Shown: in pieces, positions 28,119 through 34,788 of the stretch
Numbering within the stretch: the stretch's first letter is position 1
How the letters are laid out: every line of letters begins with the position of its first letter
NCBI GenBank assembly: GCA_013153395.1
Contig: JAADEL010000007.1
Coordinates: forward strand, 1-34,788
Direction: 5' to 3'
Length of the DNA stretch: 34,788 nucleotides
Source: Microcaldota archaeon
Lineage (GTDB): Archaea > Micrarchaeota > Micrarchaeia > Anstonellales > J096
Notes under the pieces: model-generated
Databases searched by the model: none
What the model was told of the DNA's origin: nothing
What the model saw: the letters and a program-made list of their open reading frames with translations, nothing else
Position numbers and translations under genes: made by a program

Positions 28119-29051
28119 ATGGAGGTTTATTATCACGCGCCCCAATACCGCTACCTCGAAGACTATGAGAAAGAAGCCTTTAGAAAATTGGAGAAGGAAT
28201 GGGGCCCTAAGGCTTGGGAGTTTTTGATGTCTCCTGATTACACCTTTACCGAGAAAAGGCTCTTCCTCAACATCTATGCCCATGATAAAGGCACCTTGGA
28301 ACAAAAATGGGATATTTTTAATAAGGCCCTTACTCGAGTAAGGAGGGAGATGGCCGAGCTAGAGAAGGAGGCTCCTTGGATATACGAGCATGTAGGCCGC
28401 ATGAAGAATGATTTAAGATTTGGACTTACTCTGATGATATACAACTACAACGTGGATGGCGCCAAGCTCGGCCGATTCTTGAACGAGCACAAAGACTACA
28501 TGGAGAAGTTGGAGAAGGTACTTGAGAACACACGCTACCGCGGGCTTAACATCTACGGCAGGGACTATTCCTTGGCCTATGATGTGAGGCAAGATGAACT
28601 TAAGGAGATTGTGCTTGGCACCATGGTAACCTCTCATGTTTTTGGGTTTAAGCCTGAGTTCTTGCTTGCCATTATGGCACGAGAGAGCAACTTCCGCCAT
28701 CATGCTCGATCTCCCGGTGGAGGAAACATCGGCATCGGGCAGCAAAACTACCTTTATAGCGCTCCTGCCCTTTTAACCAATCCCCGCCATAGGGACCAGT
28801 ATATCAAGCTCTATGGCAACGTAGGCATTCAGCACTATGCCTCGGGCCTTAATGTGATACGTACCAATCTCTTTTATGATGTCTTTGCGGTGGGTGAGAG
28901 CCTATATATGAAGCATAAGGAGTTCAACATCCCTCGCGACAACTACCGCGTGTTGGCTGCTTATTATAACGGCTCCGAGCATAAATGGAACTACGGAAGG
29001 GGAGTAGAGGCTGTCACCCATTATTATTCAAAGGCGGTTGCTAAGCTTTAG
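28119..29051 (+). CDS. Lysozyme/SLT transglycosylase-fold-like protein
   Basis: FLLAIMARESNFRHHARSPGGGNIGIGQQN matches the SLT ES-F-A-S-G-G-Q motif; VLAAYYNGSEHKWNYGRGVEAVTHYY matches the SLT AYN-G motif. Confidence 0.65.
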   Translation: MEVYYHAPQYRYLEDYEKEAFRKLEKEWGPKAWEFLMSPDYTFTEKRLFLNIYAHDKGTLEQKWDIFNKALTRVRREMAELEKEAPWIYEHVGRMKNDLRFGLTLMIYNYNVDGAKLGRFLNEHKDYMEKLEKVLENTRYRGLNIYGRDYSLAYDVRQDELKEIVLGTMVTSHVFGFKPEFLLAIMARESNFRHHARSPGGGNIGIGQQNYLYSAPALLTNPRHRDQYIKLYGNVGIQHYASGLNVIRTNLFYDVFAVGESLYMKHKEFNIPRDNYRVLAAYYNGSEHKWNYGRGVEAVTHYYSKAVAKL

Positions 29052-30191
29052 GGCCCTGTAAAAAAACCATCCATATATAGCAAATCCTGCCAAAAGGGAT
29101 ATCACCAAAGCCTGAGCCACGCCCCATGGATCCTTGCCTATTCCTAGTAGCAAGAAGATAGCAAGGGAAAGAACCTCTGCCCATACAATCTCCTTAGTAT
29201 GATTAAGGGCAAACAAGGTATCCCTCATAATAATGCTTGGGCTCCAGAAGATATATCCTATCCCTAGCAGAATCACATATTCCAGAATATCATACTTGAG
29301 CACCCAAGGAAAGAGATACACAAACACGCTTACTCCTATCGTAAAGGCAACCATTATAGCAAAGGATGCCAGCAGCCCGCCCACTATGCGCTTGAGCGTA
29401 AGCGTGCCTTCCTTCTCATACTTGAGAAAGTTTATGGAAATCATGCCACCTGAGCTCTCCGAAAAAAGCTTATAGATATAGGCAGCGGTGTTATAACGGG
29501 TTTTTTCTATATCAGATACTCCGGGTCGGTTGAAGAGGATGTTGTCAAGATAATTGCGTATGGCCGATATCACCCTCACCCAGAATAAAGAGCCTCCTCT
29601 GTAGGCAATATCCAATGCTCTTGGGATAGTTCCCAGATATTCCAGCAATCCCTTCCAAGAAAGGGAAAACCCATAATCCTTTACCATTAAAGCAAGCACC
29701 CCCACATAGGGTATAAGGCCAGCCCACAGGATATGCTCAAAATCCCTATATCCCAGCCAAGCAAAGACCCATGTAAAGCCCACCTTCAAGATATAGGGGA
29801 TAGAGGAATAGAGCACACGATTGCTTTCGATGTTATAGAACTTAAGAAGGTAAGCATTATTCACGATGTTAAGGAGTACGGTGAACGCAATCAGGGCGAG
29901 GCCCCCTCGCCCTATATAGGCAAGGATGACCAAGGCCTCTACCAAAGAAAGCACCCCTATAGCACCTAGGGCATGCCGGGCCCTCTCCTTGGAATCCAGC
30001 GTTTGGTCAAACTGGGCCAGCAAAGGAGCACTCACAAACAACCCCAAGATGTTGAACAAAGAAACATAGAGATAATACAACGCGAGTTCAGAGGGCGGAA
30101 AATAGTGGGTCAGAACAATAAGATAGAGAGCACCGCCCACGATTATGCGAAGGAAAAGGTCAGAAAGGTTGATTAAGCTGTCTTTAATCAC
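29028..30191 (-). CDS. Polysaccharide-type flippase (MATE/Wzx-like membrane protein)
   Basis: About a dozen hydrophobic segments, N-terminal INLSDLFLRIIVGGALYLIVL; GTG start. Confidence 0.65.
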   Translation of the reverse strand: MIKDSLINLSDLFLRIIVGGALYLIVLTHYFPPSELALYYLYVSLFNILGLFVSAPLLAQFDQTLDSKERARHALGAIGVLSLVEALVILAYIGRGGLALIAFTVLLNIVNNAYLLKFYNIESNRVLYSSIPYILKVGFTWVFAWLGYRDFEHILWAGLIPYVGVLALMVKDYGFSLSWKGLLEYLGTIPRALDIAYRGGSLFWVRVISAIRNYLDNILFNRPGVSDIEKTRYNTAAYIYKLFSESSGGMISINFLKYEKEGTLTLKRIVGGLLASFAIMVAFTIGVSVFVYLFPWVLKYDILEYVILLGIGYIFWSPSIIMRDTLFALNHTKEIVWAEVLSLAIFLLLGIGKDPWGVAQALVISLLAGFAIYGWFFYRALKLSNRL

Positions 30192-30228
30192 ATAAAGGTT
30201 TTAAAAGCCCTCTTTATAAATGTAGAGG

Positions 30229-33200
30229 GTGATTATAAAGGAGCTTACTCTTGACCATTTTAAATCCTTCAAGAAGGCCAACATCCTCTTTTATCCAGAC
30301 ATAAACATCATCATTGGGCCCAACGGCTCAGGTAAGAGCAACATATGCGATGCATTAAAGTTTCTTCTAGGAGAGAAGTCCCTTTCCCAGCTTAGAGCCA
30401 AATCCTCCAAGGACCTTATTTATAGAGGAGCATCTGAGGCCCGGGTAAGGGGTGTTTTTCAGACCTCCGAAGGTGAAGTCGAACTAGAACGAGGGATCCA
30501 CAAAGACAAGGTTTATTATAAGATAAATGGTAAGAAAGTGTCCCGAGGAGATTATGTTTCCTTCTTGGCCCTGCACGGCATAACCAACTCCAACCGCATT
30601 TTCATCCTACAGGGGCAGATTGATAAGCTGGTGGGCATGGGAAAAAAGGAAAGGGAACAGTTTTTTGCCGATGGTGCGGGCACCATCCATTTTGATATAC
30701 GGAAAGAGGAGGCCCTCAAGGAGATTGCCTTTGTGGACCGTAGAATATCGGAGATAAATATCGTGCTGGGCGAGAAGCTTGCCCTGATGGAGGAGCTTGA
30801 AAAGGAGGTGGAGCGGGCCCGGCAGTTTATGAGCATCAAGGAAAGGATGGAGCTCCTGCGTCAAAATATTTTGCTTCGGATGTATAAAGAGAAAAAGGCT
30901 CAGCTGGAGCGCTTTAAAGAGGAGCAGCAAAAGCTCCTGGAGGAAAAATCCCAGATAGAGGGTGAGCTTGCTCGCATCAAGGAAAGGATAAAAGAGATAG
31001 AGGCAGAGAAGGCCAAGCTTGTGGAAGAGCTTAGCAACAGCGAACGAGCCCAAGCCTATGCCGAGCTCGAGAAGGTAAAGGAGGAGCTGGAGAAAAAGAG
31101 GGCGGAGCTCCGACAATACGAGACCTTGAGGTTTGAGAAGAGCAAGCTCCACAAAGAGCTCTTGGAGAGAAGGCAACAGCTAGCCCGAGAGGTGGAGAGC
31201 CTGGAACGCTATGCCAAGGCTCAAGAGGACGACAAGATAGATAAGGCCATCCAGAAGCTCAAGTCCATTACTCAGGAGCTGGCCGAGGTGGAAAAGGAGA
31301 TAGGGGAGCTCAAGGGACGTTTGGAGAGCATAGGTGCCTTTGCCTCGGAAATCGGAAACCTCGAGGAGCTCAAAAAAGAATTATCCCAAACCCAGCAAAA
31401 AATAATGGAATCCTTCCAAGAAGAACGAGAGCTCACCGAGAGCATAAAGCAGCTGGAGAAGAGGATAGGGGAGCTCAGAAAGAAACAAGGAGAGCTCTCC
31501 GCCTATGGAATGCGATCTACCTTGATGGAGTTTATCAAAGATTTGAGGGAGCAGATCCCAGGTATATATGACCTTGTAATCAACTTGATTGAGTTTGACC
31601 CGATGTATGCAGAGGCTGTGGATGCGATGGGAGGTCGTTTGCTCAATGTGGTTGTAGAGGATCTCGAGGTAGCCAAGAAGCTCTCCCAAATCTTTAAGGA
31701 AAGAAAGCTGGGAAGGATCTCCATCATTCCGCTCAAGGAGCTGGTGGTGGAGTATGTGCCCGATGTGAATGTAGGTATGGGTCGCCTCCGCAATTATATC
31801 AAAACCGACCCTCGTTTTCAGAAGGTAGTGGATTATGTGTTTGGAGACGTGGTGCTTGTTAGGGAGTTTGACGATGCCAAGCCCTATATCGGCAAGTATC
31901 GCATGGTCACCCTAGGAGGAGAGTTTTTCGAGAGGTCAGGAGTGGTCACAGTGGGAAAGTCTCACCAGGCTATTTCCTCGGCCAAGGTTCTACGCCAGAT
32001 AGAAGAGGAGCTCGCCCAGCTTGAGAAAGAAAAGCATGAGCTCAACCGCAAACTTTATGAATATCGCGAGTATGTGCAGACGCTGAGGGAGAAGAAATCC
32101 CGGCTAGAGAGCGAGATAAAGATGCTGGAAAAGACCTTGAATGCGCCCGAGCTCCAGCAGATTAAAGATCGCCTAGCCCAGCTAGAGGAGAAAAAGGCCC
32201 AACTCCTGAAGGAAAAGGAGGCCCTTGACAAGTTCTTGGAGCAATATCAAGAGCTGGTTAAGGAGAGGGAAAAGCTCGGAGAATACAGGGAGAAGAAGGC
32301 CCAGCTGGAGCAGCTAGACCAACAGATAAAAGCCCTAGATAGCGAGATAAAGGCGCTGGATGCCAAGATTAGGATGATGGGGGACAGCATACGCATACAG
32401 GAGCTCAAGGTAAGGCAGAAGGAGGCTCAATACCTGCGCATGGATGAGAACCTCAAGCGTTTGATGAGGCTGAGCTCAGAAAAAGAGGAGGAACTTAAGA
32501 ACCTTGGGTTGGAGCAGCAGAAGCTGTTGGAGAAGCTGAGTAAGGTAGAGAAGAGGCTTTATAAGCTGGAGGCCGAGCTCAACGTCCGAGAACAAGAACT
32601 CAAAGAGCTTGAGAGTAAGCTAGTAGAGCCCAAGGAAATCCTAGATATGGGAGTGGAGAAGATGGAGGAGGAGCTTGCCCGTCTAGAGGGCGAACTCGCC
32701 AATCTCGGGAATATTAACTTCCGGGCCCAGGAGCAATATGAACAACTCTCCCAAGACATCAAGGACATCAAGGAAAAGATTGATAAGCTCCGCAAAGAAA
32801 AAGAGGACCTAATCGCTCTCATTAAAGATCTGGAAATCAAGAAGATGAAATACTTCAGGGAATACATTTCCAAGGTAAATGAAAAGTTCCGAGAATACAC
32901 CTTAATGATACCTAATTTTGGTGAGGGAAAGATAGAATATGATAAAGAGATCCAAATCAAGCTTATTCGAAACAACAGGGCAATAAGGCTGGAGGCGCTC
33001 TCAGGAGGTGAGAGGTCCCTCTTGGGTTTGTTGCTGGTGTTTGCGATGAACACCATTAGGCCCATAACGATGGCGGTGTTTGATGAGGTGGATGCCGCCT
33101 TGGATAAGCTCAACGTCCAACGCCTCACTAACTTCATCCAAGAGCAGTCCCAGAAAACCCAGTTTATTATCGTGACCCACAATCCTTTGATGTCCAAGAT

Positions 33201-33267
33201 AGGGAGGAATGTTATAGGAGTAGCCAAGCAGGGAATGAGCTCTGCCCTTGCCCAAATCAGACAATAA
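30229..33267 (+). CDS. smc: Chromosome segregation ATPase SMC
   Basis: IIIGPNGSGKSNICDALKFLLGE, hinge region GGRLLNVVVEDLEVAKKLSQIF, signature LSGGERSLLGLLLVFA, Walker B MAVFDEVDAALDKLN; GTG start; 1012 aa. Confidence 0.96.
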   Translation: MIIKELTLDHFKSFKKANILFYPDINIIIGPNGSGKSNICDALKFLLGEKSLSQLRAKSSKDLIYRGASEARVRGVFQTSEGEVELERGIHKDKVYYKINGKKVSRGDYVSFLALHGITNSNRIFILQGQIDKLVGMGKKEREQFFADGAGTIHFDIRKEEALKEIAFVDRRISEINIVLGEKLALMEELEKEVERARQFMSIKERMELLRQNILLRMYKEKKAQLERFKEEQQKLLEEKSQIEGELARIKERIKEIEAEKAKLVEELSNSERAQAYAELEKVKEELEKKRAELRQYETLRFEKSKLHKELLERRQQLAREVESLERYAKAQEDDKIDKAIQKLKSITQELAEVEKEIGELKGRLESIGAFASEIGNLEELKKELSQTQQKIMESFQEERELTESIKQLEKRIGELRKKQGELSAYGMRSTLMEFIKDLREQIPGIYDLVINLIEFDPMYAEAVDAMGGRLLNVVVEDLEVAKKLSQIFKERKLGRISIIPLKELVVEYVPDVNVGMGRLRNYIKTDPRFQKVVDYVFGDVVLVREFDDAKPYIGKYRMVTLGGEFFERSGVVTVGKSHQAISSAKVLRQIEEELAQLEKEKHELNRKLYEYREYVQTLREKKSRLESEIKMLEKTLNAPELQQIKDRLAQLEEKKAQLLKEKEALDKFLEQYQELVKEREKLGEYREKKAQLEQLDQQIKALDSEIKALDAKIRMMGDSIRIQELKVRQKEAQYLRMDENLKRLMRLSSEKEEELKNLGLEQQKLLEKLSKVEKRLYKLEAELNVREQELKELESKLVEPKEILDMGVEKMEEELARLEGELANLGNINFRAQEQYEQLSQDIKDIKEKIDKLRKEKEDLIALIKDLEIKKMKYFREYISKVNEKFREYTLMIPNFGEGKIEYDKEIQIKLIRNNRAIRLEALSGGERSLLGLLLVFAMNTIRPITMAVFDEVDAALDKLNVQRLTNFIQEQSQKTQFIIVTHNPLMSKIGRNVIGVAKQGMSSALAQIRQ

Positions 33268-33297
33268 GGATTTAAAAATAACGGGGAAAAGTAGTAT

Positions 33298-34788
33298 GTG
33301 AACGACGATTACGAGGAAATTTTGATATCCACTCCTATTGACCAGATGATACAAATTATCAAAGAACAGGGAGAGGTTCCTTTGGAATATCTGGCTCTTA
33401 AACTTAAGTATGATCCCGAGACCATCGAGGATTGGGCTCGTATATTAGAAAGAGATGGTATCTTGGAGATAAAATACGGACTGGATAAGACTATTATTCG
33501 TTGGAATGCCCCTACTAAAGAGGAGTTTGAGAAAAGGGCTACTCAGATTGAGGAGCAGAAGGCCTTTATAGAAAGTAAAGCGGAGAGTATCCAAGAGAGA
33601 ATAAAACAAGAAGAAAAGGAGATAAAGAGGCTTATTGAGATGCTGGAGAAAGAGGTGGAGGTGCTAAAACAAGAGAGGGATCGCATCTCTGCCTTCTTTG
33701 AGACAGTGGAGGAGCTTAAAACAGATGTTTATAAAACGGCTTCTCAGCTTGAAAAGGAGGTTCTTGGCCTGCGGGACCATCTTAACCAACTCACCACTGA
33801 GCTCAATGCTATTGAGATGATAGTAAAGGCGGTTGACCCTCAGGAACTCAAACAACTTATCCAAGAAATCATGCGTAATATTGAAGACAAAAGCACCTAT
33901 CTCAACAGCCTTATCCAAGAACTAGAAGAAAAGAAAAAAGAGTTGGAGAAGTATGCTCTCCCTGAGGTTAGCGAGATAGAGGAAATCAAGAAAGAAATAA
34001 GGGAGTTTAAGCAAAGGCTTCCTAAGCTAGAGGCCGCTTATACGGCATTGAAATCCGTAGGTGAGGTTCTCAAAGATAAAGAGGAGTTTATTCGAGAATA
34101 TGAAGAGCTTAAGCAGGAGGTAGATAAGCTTATCCAGGAAATCAACCTGCTCTCTGGTCCAGTGGATGTGCTGGAGAAGAAGATAAAGGATATAGCGGAG
34201 AGGATGGCCGAGCTCCAGAAGAAAGGAGCCGAGCTTAATCAGCAGCTCATGGTTCATATGGAGGTTATTAGTAATCTCGAGGGTGTGATCGATAAAGAAA
34301 GCTTAGAGCAGTTGTTGAGATTGGCGGAGAAGATAGAGAAGTGGGAGGAGGTGATCCAACGCTTCCCTGAGACGGTACATGAGATAGGAGAGGTTCTCAC
34401 CCAGCTCACCTACCGATTGCAGGAATATAGAGAAGAACATGGAAAGATCACCACTCAAATCAAAGGAGAGCTCCAAGCTCTTGAGCGCTTCTTGGAGATT
34501 GAAGAAGGATTTTATAAGGATAGCCAACGCCTGATTGCCGATATAAAGAACATCAAGAAGGAGGCGGGAGAGGGCTATCTGAAGATCCAGGAGAAGCTAG
34601 AGGCTATCGAGAAGCTTAAAGAAACCTTGGATGAGATTCTCACAAGCGATTCTTTCATGGCAGGATTGAAGGCTCTGGAGAATCTGGAGCAAAGGATGGG
34701 TGAGGTAGTGGAGAAGTTTGAGATGCTCAAGGAGATCTATACCGAGTTAGAGGACCTTAAGAAGCAATACAACATCCTTATTCAGAAT
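33298..34788 (+). CDS. Winged-helix plus long coiled-coil protein (3' end outside window, at least 497 codons)
   Basis: Not in the supplied ORF track. GTG start; MNDDYEEILISTPIDQMIQIIKEQGEVPLEYLALKLKYDPETIEDWARILERDGILEIKYGLDKTIIRW (wHTH-like), then continuous heptad-like K/E/L-rich sequence to the edge; TATA-like GGATTTAAAAATA about 25 bp upstream of GTG. Confidence 0.85.
   Translation, partial: MNDDYEEILISTPIDQMIQIIKEQGEVPLEYLALKLKYDPETIEDWARILERDGILEIKYGLDKTIIRWNAPTKEEFEKRATQIEEQKAFIESKAESIQERIKQEEKEIKRLIEMLEKEVEVLKQERDRISAFFETVEELKTDVYKTASQLEKEVLGLRDHLNQLTTELNAIEMIVKAVDPQELKQLIQEIMRNIEDKSTYLNSLIQELEEKKKELEKYALPEVSEIEEIKKEIREFKQRLPKLEAAYTALKSVGEVLKDKEEFIREYEELKQEVDKLIQEINLLSGPVDVLEKKIKDIAERMAELQKKGAELNQQLMVHMEVISNLEGVIDKESLEQLLRLAEKIEKWEEVIQRFPETVHEIGEVLTQLTYRLQEYREEHGKITTQIKGELQALERFLEIEEGFYKDSQRLIADIKNIKKEAGEGYLKIQEKLEAIEKLKETLDEILTSDSFMAGLKALENLEQRMGEVVEKFEMLKEIYTELEDLKKQYNILIQN

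Noticed and set aside
30607-31176. 189-aa minus-strand ORF antisense to smc (also 32559-33227)
   Set aside because: Leucine/serine-rich translations are the expected antisense of K/E-rich coiled coil coding sequence.
1-34788. Transposons, CRISPR arrays, inteins, integrase/att sites
   Set aside because: Looked for on both strands; no transposase/integrase ORF, regular repeat array, intein-like insertion in SMC/FtsZ/thermosome, or duplicated tRNA 3' end was seen.

Overview
The window is an archaeal chromosomal segment that is gene-dense and mostly tightly packed. Archaeal origin is supported by a group II chaperonin (thermosome), KH/beta-CASP RNase aCPSF1, archaeal D-aminoacyl-tRNA deacylase, FBP aldolase/phosphatase, AlaX, archease, an archaeal-type tRNA-Gln, BRE/TATA promoters about 25 bp from start codons, and a probable C/D-box sRNA. 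I do not assign a clade. Recognisable content in order: P-type ATPase C-terminus, DtdA, aCPSF1, FtsZ, VapBC-like pair, EndA-like paralog, DHH phosphoesterase, metallophosphoesterase, M42 peptidase, ATP-citrate lyase AclA, two orphan ORFs, tRNA-Gln(UUG), thermosome, GT-C-like membrane protein, HemK2-like methyltransferase, HAD hydrolase, C/D sRNA candidate, DUF4143-type ATPase, FBPA/ase, nitroreductase, a translationally coupled mevalonate cassette (MvaD, HD protein, PMK, MVK), MazG-like, AlaX, orphan/HD/M24 operon, archease-ScpB-ScpA, a lysozyme/SLT-like protein, a flippase, SMC, and a very long winged-helix plus coiled-coil ORF running off the right edge and missing from the ORF track. The observations I rate most worth follow-up are: the SMC/ScpAB island containing an SLT-like muramidase-fold protein, a flippase and the giant coiled-coil protein; the HD-domain protein embedded in a classical mevalonate cassette; the degenerate EndA-like paralog; the C/D sRNA between the HAD and ATPase genes; and AclA in an archaeon without AclB in the window.
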